A stretch of 64,000 nt of DNA, taken from Azotobacter vinelandii CA. Lineage in GTDB: Bacteria; Pseudomonadota; Gammaproteobacteria; Pseudomonadales; Pseudomonadaceae. Below the pieces are notes generated by a model that saw only the letters and a list, made by a program, of their open reading frames with translations, had not been told where the DNA came from and did no database searches. Within the stretch, counting starts at the first letter, position 1, and each line of letters begins with the position of its first letter. This document shows positions 18,400-28,084 of this stretch, piece by piece. Made by a program: the position numbers and the translations under genes. The stretch is taken from positions 4,144,501 through 4,208,500 of the forward strand of contig NC_021149.1 in assembly GCF_000380335.1 (NCBI RefSeq), written 5' to 3'.

Positions 18400-19221
18400 T
18401 CAGCTGCCGCCCTTGGCCTGGCGGTACAGCGGCATGACCTTGGGAATCGCCGCCTCCAGCGCCGCCGTGCGGTTGCCCGGCGAGGGGTGGGTACTCATGA
18501 ACTGCGGCGTGCCGTTGCTCTCCGCCTGGCTCATCTTCTGCCACAAGGTAAGCGCCGCGTTCGGGTCGTAGCCGGCACGGGCGGCCAGCTCCAGGCCGAT
18601 CAGATCCGCCTCGCTCTCGTTGCTGCGGCTGTTGGGCAGGGTCATGCCGTACTGCACCGCCACGTCCGCCATGGCCATGCTGGCTTCCCCCACCCCGAGC
18701 AGCGCACTGGCGCCTTGCTTGGCCATTTCCACGGCATAGGCCTTGGACAACGCCTCGCGGCCGTGCTCGCGCAAGGCATGGGCGATCTCGTGGCCCATGA
18801 CCGCGGCGATCTCATCGTCGGTCAGCCGCAGCTTTTCGATCAGCCCGTTGTAGAAAATGATCTTGCCGCCCGGTCCGCAACTGGCGTTCAGCTCGTCGCT
18901 GTCGATCAGCGCGACCTCCCATTGCCACTGCGCGGCATCGGCGCGGAACAGCGGTGCCTTGGCGATCAGCCGGCGAGCGACTTCGTCCAGGCGCCGGGCA
19001 TTCTGGCTGCTGGTATCCAGCACCCCCTTCTCGGAAGCCTCGCTCAGCGTCTGCTGGTAGGACTGGGCGTACATCTGGTTGACCTGCTCGGTGGAGAGCA
19101 TGCTGAACATGTACTGCTTGCGCTCGACCCCCACGGCGCCGCCACTGGTGGTCTGGACGGGCTGGCAGGCGACCAGCAGCAAGGCGGCGGCCACACCGGA
19201 GAGATAAAACGACTTGCCCAT
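18400..19221 (-). CDS. M48 family metalloprotease lipoprotein
   Basis: A 273-residue zinc protease of the M48 (LoiP/YcaL-like) group. It has a lipoprotein signal with lipobox LLVAC, the catalytic HEIAHALREH (HExxH) and the third zinc ligand in NESEADLIGLELAARAGYD, plus MSTHPSPGNR near the C-terminus. Such proteins work in the periplasm in quality control of outer-membrane proteins. The ATG at 19221 is preceded by CAGGAGTACCC and gives a proper signal peptide; a longer frame to 19347 does not. Confidence 0.92.
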   Translation of the reverse strand: MGKSFYLSGVAAALLLVACQPVQTTSGGAVGVERKQYMFSMLSTEQVNQMYAQSYQQTLSEASEKGVLDTSSQNARRLDEVARRLIAKAPLFRADAAQWQWEVALIDSDELNASCGPGGKIIFYNGLIEKLRLTDDEIAAVMGHEIAHALREHGREALSKAYAVEMAKQGASALLGVGEASMAMADVAVQYGMTLPNSRSNESEADLIGLELAARAGYDPNAALTLWQKMSQAESNGTPQFMSTHPSPGNRTAALEAAIPKVMPLYRQAKGGS

Positions 19222-19375
19222 GTGGGTACTCCTGAAAGACACGGCCCGTATGCTAGGTCGCCGACACGGGGGCGACAACCGGGACCGGGAAACGAATGGC
19301 AATGAGCCAGCGACCCGCAGGCGGAGCCGGCAAGAGAACCGCGCCATATCGGAAAGTTCCCGTGGCGGCCTCGGC

Positions 19376-19993
19376 TCAGGCCGGTGTCAGGCACGCCGGG
19401 GCGTCCAGGCGCGGATCGTTGACCAGATCCGCCAGGGCCCGCTCGCGCAGCGCCGGAGCGGGCCGCGACAACAGTTCCTGCAGCGCGCCCATGGGGCTGG
19501 CGGCATCCAGCCAGAGCGCCTGGCCGGCCTCGTCGAGAATCAGGGGCCGGCGCTGACTGGCAGCCGCCTGGGTGACCATGGCGACGCTCAGATAGACCTG
19601 CCCGCCGACCGGATAGGCTTCCCAGACCGCCGCGAAATACAGCAACGGTGCCTCGCCGCTCATCCAGTAGGGGCGCTTGCGCACGGCGCCGCGCCACTCG
19701 TAGAAACCGTTGGCCGGCAACAGGCAGCGACGCACCCGGAAAGCTTCGCGGAACATCGGCTGCCCGGCCAGGGTTTCCGCCCGGGCATGGGCCGGCGTAC
19801 GCGACAGGTCGGTCAGCCAGGCCGGGGTCAAGCCCCAGCGCGCCAGCGCCGCCTCGCGCGCACCGTCGGCATCGCGCAGCATCAGTACCCGGGCGGCCGG
19901 GGCGATGCTCCAGTGCGGCGCCAGATCCGAGGGAAAGCCGCGCAGGGCGGTCAAGGCCGGCGGCCAGCGAAACAGGGCATAACGTCCACTCAT
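19376..19993 (-). CDS. SRAP (YedK/HMCES) family protein lacking most catalytic residues
   Basis: A 205-residue member of the SOS-response-associated peptidase family. Family features are MSGRYALFRW at the N-terminus, ARWGLTPAW, AHARAETL and RCLLPANGFYEWRG. In the family, Cys2 forms a thiazolidine link to abasic sites in single-stranded DNA, helped by an Asn, a Glu and a His. Here residue 2 is Ser, the Asn of NARxET is His69, and the His of HxRMP appears as Ser146; only Glu99 remains. The start at 19993 is fixed by homology, since the family needs the residue after Met. Its ribosome site is weak. It may bind DNA without cross-linking. Confidence 0.85.
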   Translation of the reverse strand: MSGRYALFRWPPALTALRGFPSDLAPHWSIAPAARVLMLRDADGAREAALARWGLTPAWLTDLSRTPAHARAETLAGQPMFREAFRVRRCLLPANGFYEWRGAVRKRPYWMSGEAPLLYFAAVWEAYPVGGQVYLSVAMVTQAAASQRRPLILDEAGQALWLDAASPMGALQELLSRPAPALRERALADLVNDPRLDAPACLTPA

Positions 19994-20212
19994 GACGACG
20001 GGCACTCGGGGGCGGGGAAGCGACATGGAATCGAGCTACCGTCCATTGTAGCGGCGACGCCCTCCGCGTGGAGTTCGACGGGTCGGTGTTTCCGGCATCG
20101 TGGACTCTCCCGAGTTGCCGCTATAATGCCCGACCGATTTTTCCCCGCGACAGGAGGCGCAGGCCCGCGCCTCCGCCTCCTTCGTTATCTATCCAGTCCT
20201 GATCAAGAGCAC

Positions 20213-21379
20213 ATGATGGGCGAATTCGATGCCATCCGACCCTATGCCGACGCCGAGGTCCCTGCCGTCCTGCAGCGGCTGATCGCCGACGCCGGCTTTC
20301 TCGACATTCTTACCCGCTTCCGCTTTCCGCGCCTGGCCGGGCCGCTCGGCTGGCTGCTCAAGCCGCTCATCGCCATGCGGCTGCGTACCGAGTTCGCCCG
20401 GATCGACAGCGTCGCGGCCCTGCAGACGAAGATCGAAACCTATGTCGACCGCACCATCGAGCGCGCCACGGATGGCGTGACCTACAGCGGCCTGGAGCAG
20501 CTCAGGCCCGGCAAGGCCTACCTCTTCCTCGCCAACCACCGTGACATCGTGATGGACCCGGCCTTCGTCAACTACGCGATCTACCACGCCGGACTGCGCA
20601 CCCCGCGCATCGCCATCGGCGACAACCTGCTGCAACGGCCCTTCGTCAGCGACCTGATGCGCCTGAACAAGAGTTTCATCGTGCACCGCTCGCTGAGCGG
20701 ACGACGGGAGAAGCTCGCCGCCTATCAGTTGCTCTCCGCCTACATCAACCATTCGATCCGCGAGGAAGGCGAGTCGATCTGGATCGCCCAGGCAGAAGGC
20801 CGCGCCAAGGACGGCGACGACCGCACCGACTCGGCGATCCTCAAGATGTTCCACATGAGCCGCAGGGACGAGCCCTTCGCCGAGGCGGTGAAGTCCCTCA
20901 ACCTGATTCCGGTGTCGATCAGTTACGAATACGACCCTTGCGACCAGGCCAAGGCCCGCGAGCTGTACACCCGCGCCACCACCGGCAGCTACACCAAGGC
21001 GCCGGGCGAGGACGACCAGAGCATCGCCCTCGGCATCACCGGCTACAAGGGGCGGGTGCACATCCACTTCGGTGCGCCGCTGGAAGCGTCGCCGGAGGAC
21101 GCCAAGCAGCTCGCCGCGGAGATCGACCGGCAGATCCTCGGCAACTATCGGCTGTTCCCGGCCCATCACCTGGCTTACGAGCAATACGCCGGGCGCGATC
21201 CCGAGCTGCAGGTGCCGACGGCGGCGCAGTTGTTCTCCGCCGAGGAGATCGCCCGCGCGGAGGCGGAATGGCAGAAACGCCTGGCCGCCTGTCCCGAGGA
21301 GCAACGTCCCTATCTGGTCCTGCAATACGCCAATCCGGTACGCAACCGCTACCGAGTCAAGGCCGGCCTGCCGCTGTAA
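20213..21379 (+). CDS. 1-acyl-sn-glycerol-3-phosphate acyltransferase-like protein
   Basis: A 388-residue PlsC-type acyltransferase. It carries the acceptor motif as FLANHRDIVMDPAF (NH-x5-D spacing instead of the usual H-x4-D), then IAIGDNLL, MRLNKSFIVHRS and a block III-like WIAQAEGRAKDGDDRTDSA. Likely role is lipid acylation at the inner membrane, but the substrate is unknown. Two in-frame ATGs, 20213 and 20216, follow CAAGAGC; the first is used here. Convergent with the small membrane protein gene. Confidence 0.83.
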   Translation: MMGEFDAIRPYADAEVPAVLQRLIADAGFLDILTRFRFPRLAGPLGWLLKPLIAMRLRTEFARIDSVAALQTKIETYVDRTIERATDGVTYSGLEQLRPGKAYLFLANHRDIVMDPAFVNYAIYHAGLRTPRIAIGDNLLQRPFVSDLMRLNKSFIVHRSLSGRREKLAAYQLLSAYINHSIREEGESIWIAQAEGRAKDGDDRTDSAILKMFHMSRRDEPFAEAVKSLNLIPVSISYEYDPCDQAKARELYTRATTGSYTKAPGEDDQSIALGITGYKGRVHIHFGAPLEASPEDAKQLAAEIDRQILGNYRLFPAHHLAYEQYAGRDPELQVPTAAQLFSAEEIARAEAEWQKRLAACPEEQRPYLVLQYANPVRNRYRVKAGLPL

Positions 21380-21394
21380 GGATACCGGCGCCCC

Positions 21395-21676
21395 TCAGAG
21401 CCGGGTGCTGCTCCAGGAGAGGAGCAGCGCCAGCAGCAGGGTGCCGGCGCCGAAGCGATAGAAGAAGCGGTTGATCCGCACGGTCGCCGCCTCCAGCGCC
21501 CAGTTCCCCTCTTCATCCAGTTCCCTCTCGCCGGCCAGGCGTGCCAGGGCGCGCTGCTCGCGCAGGCGCGTGGCGAGCAGCAGCCAGCTTCCGGCAATGG
21601 CGAATAACAGGGCCACGCCATTGAGCAGCAACGCCGGGGAAAACGGCAGGGGGGCCCCAGGAACCAGCAATAGCAT
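21395..21676 (-). CDS. Small two-helix membrane protein, unknown function
   Basis: A 93-residue protein with two clear hydrophobic segments (LLLNGVALLFAIAGSWLLLA, about 16-36, and FGAGTLLLALLLSW, about 75-88) joined by a charged loop (REQRALARLAGERELDEEGN). The ribosome site GGAGG lies seven bases before the ATG. I do not recognise a named family. Gene-like because of the strong start and topology. Confidence 0.65.
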   Translation of the reverse strand: MLLLVPGAPLPFSPALLLNGVALLFAIAGSWLLLATRLREQRALARLAGERELDEEGNWALEAATVRINRFFYRFGAGTLLLALLLSWSSTRL

Positions 21677-22042
21677 CGAAACCTCCGCATCGGTGCGGTG
21701 CGCGGAGGAACCGCGCGCACCATAAAAGGGAAAGACGGACCACTCTCCGTAGCGGGCCGGAAACCTCGCCGCCCACTGTCAGGTGCGTAAAATGCCCATC
21801 GCAGCGCGGCCCGACACCTTCGCGCGCCGCGCGGGGAGGCTGGCCGACGACTTGCATGGCATTCCGGCGCGGACAGAGAAGACCAGGACACATTCTATGC
21901 AAGCCAAGTGCCTTGCAAGCGTCGTTTTCGACCAATGCCCAGGGGCTCCGAAGTTCTGGTTCCGCCGTGAAACGGTCATAGCCGACCATCCTGAAGTCCT
22001 GGCCACGAGGCAAGGCATCCGATCAGCCATGGAGGAATCGAC

Positions 22043-22225
22043 ATGCAATACGCTGAACCCCTCGAATGTTCGACCGATCCGCAGGATGAGCTGGAAGAGC
22101 GCATCGGACTGGACTTCTGCGCCCATGATCAGGACTGGCTGGACTACTGCCGGCTGGGCGGCCACGAGCATTACGAACCGCCTGTCGCCGAGCGACCGGA
22201 AAAAGACTACGCCAGGGCCGCCTGA
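22043..22225 (+). CDS. Small acidic hypothetical protein
   Basis: A 60-residue acidic open frame. The ribosome site GGAGG is nine bases before the ATG. The composition (ECSTDPQDELEERIGLDF, LDYCRLGGHEHYEPP) has two Cys and two His near each other, which is unusual for chance GC-rich frames. No family is recognised and no domain is visible. It stands alone between the membrane protein gene and a hairpin terminator. Confidence 0.5.
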   Translation: MQYAEPLECSTDPQDELEERIGLDFCAHDQDWLDYCRLGGHEHYEPPVAERPEKDYARAA

Positions 22226-22280
22226 TCGCATGCCGGCAGGCGCCGGCCGGAGCGGCGGCCGCCAGCTCCGGCGGGAAAGG

Positions 22281-22310
22281 CGCCCCGGCCCCGGCGAGCG
22301 GGCCGGGGCG
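22281..22310. terminator. Strong hairpin terminator before yajG end
   Basis: A perfect 11-bp GC stem (22281-22291 with 22300-22310, loop CGGCGAGC) between the small acidic ORF and the convergent yajG gene. It has no T run. Confidence 0.65.
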
Positions 22311-22316
22311 CGCGCC

Positions 22317-22910
22317 TCAGCGCCCCAGCAGCAGTTGGCCGATGGCCGGGTCCTTGAAGGCGCGGGTCAGGGCATCGCTGAGCACGTCGCTGACCAGCTT
22401 GGTATTGGTCTGCTGATTCGGCGCCATGCCGAAGCGCTGGTTCAGCGAGGCGCCATAACGGCCGCTGTAGCGACGGCCGGCATTCTGCACATCGACCCGG
22501 AAGGTCGCGCCGATATCGGCCTCGGTGACATAGGTTCCCCCCTTCGGCGACTGGTACTTCAGTTCGGCCAGGGTCAGCGTCAGCTGCGGCGCGTTGTAGG
22601 CATTGGCCGAGGGGGTGAAACCGAGCAGGCGCAACGCCGTTTCGGTCTGGGTCTGCAGCCGGGGCAGCACGTCCTGTCCGCGCACGACGATCATGCTGGT
22701 CTCCGGATACAGACCGCCGCGGGTGCCCAGGTTCGGCGAAGCGCGTCCGTCGACCACCCGCACGACGACGGGCTGACCGGATCCGACCGCGGTGAGCGGC
22801 GTGTTGATCTTCGGCTCGGGGGTGATTTGTTGCGGGCTGAGGGCACAGCCGGCCAGCCCCAGGCTGGCGACGGCGATCAGGCCGAGCACTGGCAACAGAC
22901 GATGCAGCAT
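22317..22910 (-). CDS. yajG: YajG family lipoprotein
   Basis: A 197-residue lipoprotein. Signal and lipobox LGLAGC, followed by the YajG-like segments VVVRVVDGR, DVQNAGRRYSGRYGASLNQ and SDVLSDALTRAFKD. Its role is not firmly established. ATG at 22910 is preceded by TCTGGAGAATC. The frame is open upstream to 22994 but without a signal peptide. A TATACT hexamer upstream (near 22945) is a possible -10. Confidence 0.85.
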   Translation of the reverse strand: MLHRLLPVLGLIAVASLGLAGCALSPQQITPEPKINTPLTAVGSGQPVVVRVVDGRASPNLGTRGGLYPETSMIVVRGQDVLPRLQTQTETALRLLGFTPSANAYNAPQLTLTLAELKYQSPKGGTYVTEADIGATFRVDVQNAGRRYSGRYGASLNQRFGMAPNQQTNTKLVSDVLSDALTRAFKDPAIGQLLLGR

Positions 22911-23683
22911 GCGCGATTCTCCAGAGTACGCGAAGGAAGCGCAGTATAGCGACAGCGACTCCCGCCCGCAGCCGACGCGAAGGCCACGGGGCACGGGCCG
23001 TGCCGGAATCGATAGCCTCCGAATAAAACTAAAGCCAAAGGGTCAAACTTGTCGATTTGGCGGTATACTCGACCCCCGATTATAAGGTCGCCTCCTGATC
23101 GGGCATCGTCATGCACAGCCGTGCAGCTTGGCAGGACCTCCCCAGAGAGTCGCCCATCCGCTGCCCCATGGTCAGCACCGTTTTTGCTTTCCGCCCATCG
23201 CGCAGAACACTTTCGCTTGCAAGGACGCGGCGTGTCTCGTTACGCCCCGGAGTATCGGCGTGCCGCAGACCACGACGAGCAAGGTTCATGCCTCTTGAAA
23301 AGGGCATGACAATGCGGTTTTTCACTACAAAAGAGTGTGGCGAATGAACGACGATGCGTTCCGAGCGAATATTCATGCTCCTTCGCCCATCGATGATCCA
23401 CTGACCGAGAAATTGGGGTCTACCCGCTAGGGCCGCCCGAATGGATGCCGCGACGCGAGTCGCCGACTGCCGGATCGGGGTTCCGCCCGCTTCCCCGGCA
23501 GCCGCCCGGGTATCCCGCAGGAAGCACGGCCGATTCAGTCGGCAGGTGCCCGTCGAGGAACAACGGATAACAGGCCGGCCGGACAGCCGAAGCGTCATCC
23601 TCGCAGGCAAGGGCGCAACCCGATGCCCGAGGAGTCGGCACAAGGCCGTACTGCCAATTGATGTTGCAGATTTGGAGGCGTTA
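22911..23683. other. Intergenic region of about 770 bases before mqo
   Basis: No convincing gene in either strand. Short frames here lack ribosome sites and domains. Near 23050-23090 a stretch GGCGGTATACTCGACC followed by GATTATAAGG is AT-rich and looks promoter-like, with TATACT as a possible -10. A long untranslated leader or small RNA for mqo is possible but not shown. Confidence 0.4.
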
Positions 23684-25216
23684 ATGGCGCAGAAAAACTA
23701 CGAAGTCGATGCGGTGCTGGTCGGCGCCGGCATCATGAGCGCGACACTGGGCGTGCTGCTGAAGGAACTCGATCCCGGCATCAGGCTGGAAATCATCGAG
23801 ATGCAGGACTCCGACGCCCTGGAAAGCTCCAACCCCTGGAACAACGCCGGTACCGGGCATGCCGGCCTCTGCGAGCTGAACTACACCCCGCAGGCGGCCG
23901 ACGGCACGGTCAAGGCGCAGAAGGCCGTCGAGATCAACACCAAGTTCGAGGTCTCCAAGCAGTTCTGGGCCTACCTGCTGGAACAGGGCACCTTCGGTTC
24001 GGCGCACTCCTTCATCAATCCCGTCCCGCACCTGAGCTTCGTGCGCGGCGACAAGGACATCGGCTACCTCAAGACACGCTTCGAGGTACTGAAGAAGCAT
24101 CACTGCTTCGCCGACATGGAATACACCGAGGACCAGGCGACCCTCGACGAGTGGATGCCGCTGATGATGGCCGGCCGCGACCCGAACGAGCGCCTGGCCG
24201 CGACCCGCTCGCAGGGCGGCACCGACGTCAACTTCGGCGCCCTGACCGGCCAGTTGCTGCAGCACCTGGCCAGCAAACCCGATGCCGCCCAGAGCTACGA
24301 TCACAAGGTCACCGGCCTCGAACGCAGCGATGGCGGCTGGCAAGTCACCGTCAAGGATCGCAAGTCCGGCGAGAGCCGCGTCATCAAGGCCCGCTTCGTA
24401 TTCCTCGGCGCCGGCGGCGGTGCCCTGCCCCTCCTGCAGATGTCCGGCATTCCGGAAGGCCACGGCTACGGCGGCTTCCCGGTCAGCGGCCAGTGGCTGC
24501 GCTGCGACAACCCGGAAATCGTCAAGCAGCACCAGGCCAAGGTCTACAGCCTGGCTGCGGTCGGCGCACCGCCGATGTCGGTGCCGCACCTCGATACTCG
24601 CGTGGTCGACGGCAAGAAGTCCCTGCTGTTCGGGCCATACGCCGGCTTCACCACCAAGTTCCTCAAGCACGGCTCCTTCCTCGACCTGCCCCTGTCGATC
24701 CGCCTGGGCAACATCGGCCCGATGCTGGCGGTGGCCCGCGACAACATGGACCTGACCCGCTACCTGATCAAGGAAGTGAAGCAGTCCATGGCCGATCGCC
24801 TGGAAACCCTGCGCGGCTTCTACCCCGAACTCAATCCGCAGGACTGGCGCCTGGAAATCGCCGGCCAGCGCGTGCAGATCATCAAGAAGGATGCCGAGCG
24901 TGGCGGCAAGCTGGAATTCGGCACCGAAATCGTCGCGGCCGCGGACGGTACCATCGCCGCCCTGCTGGGCGCCTCGCCGGGCGCCTCGGTTTCCGTGTCG
25001 GCCATGCTCGACCTGCTGCAGCGCTGCTTCGCCGAGCAGATGGAGTCCGAAGCCTGGATCGCCCGCCTGAAGGAAATCTTCAAGGCTTCGGCCAAGGACC
25101 TGCAGGAAAGCCCCGAGCTGTACCGCAGCGTCCAGGCGGCCTCGAACCAGCGTCTGGGCCTGGTCGCTCCCGCTCAGGCCAAGGCCGCGCCCACGGCTGC
25201 CAGCGCCGACAGCTGA
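23684..25216 (+). CDS. mqo: Malate:quinone oxidoreductase
   Basis: An FAD-linked, membrane-associated enzyme that oxidises malate to oxaloacetate and passes electrons to quinone. It has 510 residues, the normal length. The N-terminus has the FAD motif [16 protein letters not shown], followed by [36 protein letters not shown] and [17 protein letters not shown] near the end. ATG at 23684 has TTTGGAGGCG upstream. This is one of the TCA-cycle routes favoured by Pseudomonas. Confidence 0.97.
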   Translation: MAQKNYEVDAVLVGAGIMSATLGVLLKELDPGIRLEIIEMQDSDALESSNPWNNAGTGHAGLCELNYTPQAADGTVKAQKAVEINTKFEVSKQFWAYLLEQGTFGSAHSFINPVPHLSFVRGDKDIGYLKTRFEVLKKHHCFADMEYTEDQATLDEWMPLMMAGRDPNERLAATRSQGGTDVNFGALTGQLLQHLASKPDAAQSYDHKVTGLERSDGGWQVTVKDRKSGESRVIKARFVFLGAGGGALPLLQMSGIPEGHGYGGFPVSGQWLRCDNPEIVKQHQAKVYSLAAVGAPPMSVPHLDTRVVDGKKSLLFGPYAGFTTKFLKHGSFLDLPLSIRLGNIGPMLAVARDNMDLTRYLIKEVKQSMADRLETLRGFYPELNPQDWRLEIAGQRVQIIKKDAERGGKLEFGTEIVAAADGTIAALLGASPGASVSVSAMLDLLQRCFAEQMESEAWIARLKEIFKASAKDLQESPELYRSVQAASNQRLGLVAPAQAKAAPTAASADS

Positions 25217-25233
25217 TCGAAGCTCCGGCCATG

Positions 25234-25261
25234 AAAAAACCGCCTGAACAGGCGGTTTTTT
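25234..25261 (+). terminator. Rho-independent terminator after mqo
   Basis: AAAAAACCGCC TGAACA GGCGGTTTTTT: an 11-bp stem with A and T tracts on the two sides, so it would work in both directions (mqo and the convergent PA4642-like gene). Confidence 0.9.
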
Positions 25262-25285
25262 CGTTTGCGGGGAAAGTCGTCCGGC

Positions 25286-25576
25286 TCAGTGCCGGGCGCT
25301 CCGCACGATCTCGATGTAAGGCTCGGCGAGACGCTGGTCCTGGATCAGCGCGATGAAGTCGTGGCCCCGGGCGTCCTGCGCCGAAAGGTCGTAGCCGACC
25401 TCGACGAAGAACCTGACGAAGCGTTCGAAATCGTCCACCCGCAACCCCCGGTAGGCCTTGATCAGCTTGTGCAGGGAGGGCGGCGTGGCGTCCGCCGGCT
25501 CGACATCGAGGAACAAGCGGATCTTGTCGTCGCCGATTTCCTCGCCAATCACCTGCTTCTTGTCTTTCTTGCCCAT
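25286..25576 (-). CDS. PA4642 family conserved hypothetical protein
   Basis: A 96-residue cytosolic protein. It starts MGKKDKKQVIGEEIGDDKIR and has a helical body containing LHKLIKAYRGLRVDDFERF and FFVEVGYDLSAQDARG. The position (between mqo and hpt) and sequence match the small conserved protein PA4642 of Pseudomonas. Function unknown. ATG at 25576 follows GGAGCGAAGC. Confidence 0.8.
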   Translation of the reverse strand: MGKKDKKQVIGEEIGDDKIRLFLDVEPADATPPSLHKLIKAYRGLRVDDFERFVRFFVEVGYDLSAQDARGHDFIALIQDQRLAEPYIEIVRSARH

Positions 25577-25637
25577 GCTTCGCTCCATTGACCAGTCGGG
25601 AAAGGGCCCATTCTAGCCGTCCCCGACAGGCGTCGTC

Positions 25638-26195
25638 TCACAGCCCCTTGACCGCATAGATGCCGGCGGCGTTGCGCCAGTAGCCCTTGTAGTCCATGCC
25701 GTAGCCGAATATGTAGCGATCCTCGCAGCTCAAGCCCACGTAGTCGGCCTTCAGGCCGGGCGAAGCCTTGCGCTGGTGTCGCTTGTCCACCAGCACCGCG
25801 GTGTGCACGGCCCTGGCGCCCTCGTGGCGGCAGAAGTCGATGATCGCCGCCAGGGTATGCCCCTCGTCGAGAATGTCGTCGACGATCAGCACGTCGCGGT
25901 CGATGAAGGCGATTTCCGGCTTGGCCTTCCAGAACAGGTCGCCGCCACGGGTCTCGTTGCGGTAGCGGGTGGCGTGCAGATAGGACAGTTCCAGCGGGAA
26001 GCCCAGCAGGGGCAGCAGCTTGCCGGCGAAGACCAGGCCACCGTTCATCACGCAGAACACCACCGGATTGTGCTCGGCCAGTTCGGCGTTGATCGCCACG
26101 GCGACACGATCGATCGCCGCCTCGACTTCGGCATGGTTGAACAGGCAATCGGCCTCCGCCATGACTTGGCGGATATGGGCGAGATCGACGGACAT
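25638..26195 (-). CDS. hpt: Hypoxanthine-guanine phosphoribosyltransferase
   Basis: Purine salvage enzyme of 185 residues that adds PRPP ribose-phosphate to hypoxanthine or guanine. The PRPP loop is [17 protein letters not shown] and the base-binding region is [23 protein letters not shown] at 26195 is preceded by CGAGGTAAATGCC. It is divergent to upp, the uracil salvage gene, and the two share a spacer of about 190 bases. Confidence 0.95.
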   Translation of the reverse strand: MSVDLAHIRQVMAEADCLFNHAEVEAAIDRVAVAINAELAEHNPVVFCVMNGGLVFAGKLLPLLGFPLELSYLHATRYRNETRGGDLFWKAKPEIAFIDRDVLIVDDILDEGHTLAAIIDFCRHEGARAVHTAVLVDKRHQRKASPGLKADYVGLSCEDRYIFGYGMDYKGYWRNAAGIYAVKGL

Positions 26196-26385
26196 GGCAT
26201 TTACCTCGGGTGGGTGGAGCATGAAAGGGTCCGCTGCGGCGGACCGGCCCCGGCAATCGAAGCGGGAACGTTACCCAGCGCTCCCGCCGCGGGCAAGTCC
26301 CACGGCCACCGCCGGTAGCCCACGTCACTCTCCGGCCGGCCGTGTTTTAATTCAGGCATCCCATCCCCGAGTGCCGGAGCCCTCC

Positions 26386-27024
26386 ATGCCCATCCACGAA
26401 ATCCGCCATCCGCTGATCCGCCACAAGCTAGGCCTGATGCGCCGTGCCGACATCAGCACCAAGAGTTTCCGCGAACTGGCCCAGGAGGTCGGCGCCCTGC
26501 TCACTTACGAGGCGACCAAGGACCTGCCCCTGGAGAACTACCGGATCGAGGGCTGGTGCGGCCCGGTGGAGGTGGAGAAGATCGCCGGCAAGAAAATCAC
26601 CGTGGTGCCCATCCTGCGCGCCGGGATCGGCATGCTCGACGGCGTGCTGCGACTGATCCCGAACGCCAAGGTCAGCGTGGTCGGCCTGTCGCGGGACGAG
26701 GAAACCCTGGTCGCGCACACCTACGTGGAAAAGCTGGTGGGCGAGATCGACCAGCGCCTGGCGCTGATCGTCGATCCCATGCTCGCCACCGGCGGCTCCA
26801 TGGCCGCCACCGTCGACATGCTGAAGAAGGCCGGCTGCAAGGAAATCCGCGCCTTGGTGCTGGTCGCCGCGCCGGAGGGCATCCGCTTGCTCGAACGGAC
26901 CCACCCCGACGTGACCATCTACACCGCGGCCATCGACCAGCGGCTCAACGAGAACGGCTACATCATCCCCGGCCTGGGCGATGCCGGCGACAAGGTGTTC
27001 GGTACCAAGCAGAAGCCGAGCTGA
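26386..27024 (+). CDS. upp: Uracil phosphoribosyltransferase
   Basis: Uracil salvage to UMP using PRPP; 212 residues, normal length. Landmarks: [14 protein letters not shown], the PRPP motif [15 protein letters not shown], and the C-terminal [16 protein letters not shown] that closes over uracil. ATG at 26386 has CCGGAG upstream. Converges with hemH. Confidence 0.97.
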   Translation: MPIHEIRHPLIRHKLGLMRRADISTKSFRELAQEVGALLTYEATKDLPLENYRIEGWCGPVEVEKIAGKKITVVPILRAGIGMLDGVLRLIPNAKVSVVGLSRDEETLVAHTYVEKLVGEIDQRLALIVDPMLATGGSMAATVDMLKKAGCKEIRALVLVAAPEGIRLLERTHPDVTIYTAAIDQRLNENGYIIPGLGDAGDKVFGTKQKPS

Positions 27025-27067
27025 GGCTCAGGGCCTGTCGCGGCTCACGCCCGAACCTCGACAGACC

Positions 27068-28084
27068 CTAACCCGGCGTACGACACAGTTGCGCCAGTGC
27101 GGACGCCCACGCCGGATGGTCGTTGAGGCAAGGCACCAGGATCAGTTCCTCGCCGCCGGCCGCCTGGAACTGCTCGCGGCCGCGCTGGCCGATCTCTTCC
27201 AGGGTCTCGATGCAGTCGGTGACGAAGGCCGGGCACATCACCAGGAGCCGCTTCACCCCGCGCGCGGCCAGCGCGTCGAGCTGCTCCTCGGTATAGGGCG
27301 AAATCCAGCGGGCACGCCCCAGGCGCGACTGGAAGGACACCGACCAACGCCCCTCATCCAGCCCCATCCGCCGGGCGAAACCTTCGGCGCTCCGCAGGCA
27401 CTGCGCCCGATAGCAGCGCGCCAGCACCTCGACCGGCGCCTCGCGGCAGCAGTCGGCGCTGCCCAGACAGTGCCGGCCGCTCGGATCGGCCTTGCGCAGA
27501 TGGCGTTCCGGCAGGCCGTGGAAACTCAGCAGCAGATGGTCGAACCCCTGCTGCAGATGGGGTCCGGCGCTCCGCGCCAGGGCGTCGAGATACTCCGGCC
27601 GCGCGAAGAAGGGCTCCAGCACCCTCAGCTCCAGCGTCAGGCCGCTGGCGCGCAGCACCCGACGGGTCTCCTCCACCACGGTGGTCACGGTGCTGTCGGC
27701 GAACTGCGGATAGAGCGGCGCCAGGGTCACCCGGCGCACGCCCTCCTCCGCCAGCCGGTTCAGCGCCGCCTCGATGGACAGGTTGCCATAGCGCATCGCC
27801 AGCTCCACCGGCCCCTCGTGCCAGTGGGCCTGCACCGCCTCCTGCAGGCGGCGACTGAGGGCGATCAGCGGCGAGCCTTCCGGCCACCAGATCGAGGCAT
27901 AGGCATGCGCCGACTGCTCCGGCCGCTTGCGCAGGATCAGCGAGACCAGCAGGCGGCGCAGCGGCCAGGGCAGATCGATCACGTAGGGGTCCATGAGGAA
28001 CTGGTCGAGGTAGCGGCGCACATCGGCCACCTCGGGGGAGTCGGGCGAACCCAGGTTGACCAGCAACAGCGCGTGATCGGTCAT
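27068..28084 (-). CDS. hemH: Ferrochelatase
   Basis: Inserts Fe2+ into protoporphyrin IX, the last step of heme synthesis. 338 residues with [20 protein letters not shown] at the N-terminus, [12 protein letters not shown] (metal-binding His) and a C-terminal region [20 protein letters not shown] (catalytic Glu). Its ATG overlaps the stop of the upstream epimerase gene (ATGA), so both are on one transcript. ATG 28084 follows CAAGGAT. Confidence 0.96.
   Translation of the reverse strand: MTDHALLLVNLGSPDSPEVADVRRYLDQFLMDPYVIDLPWPLRRLLVSLILRKRPEQSAHAYASIWWPEGSPLIALSRRLQEAVQAHWHEGPVELAMRYGNLSIEAALNRLAEEGVRRVTLAPLYPQFADSTVTTVVEETRRVLRASGLTLELRVLEPFFARPEYLDALARSAGPHLQQGFDHLLLSFHGLPERHLRKADPSGRHCLGSADCCREAPVEVLARCYRAQCLRSAEGFARRMGLDEGRWSVSFQSRLGRARWISPYTEEQLDALAARGVKRLLVMCPAFVTDCIETLEEIGQRGREQFQAAGGEELILVPCLNDHPAWASALAQLCRTPG

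Noticed and set aside
23111-23347. 78-codon plus-strand frame before mqo
   Set aside because: Arginine-rich, no domain and no convincing start signal.
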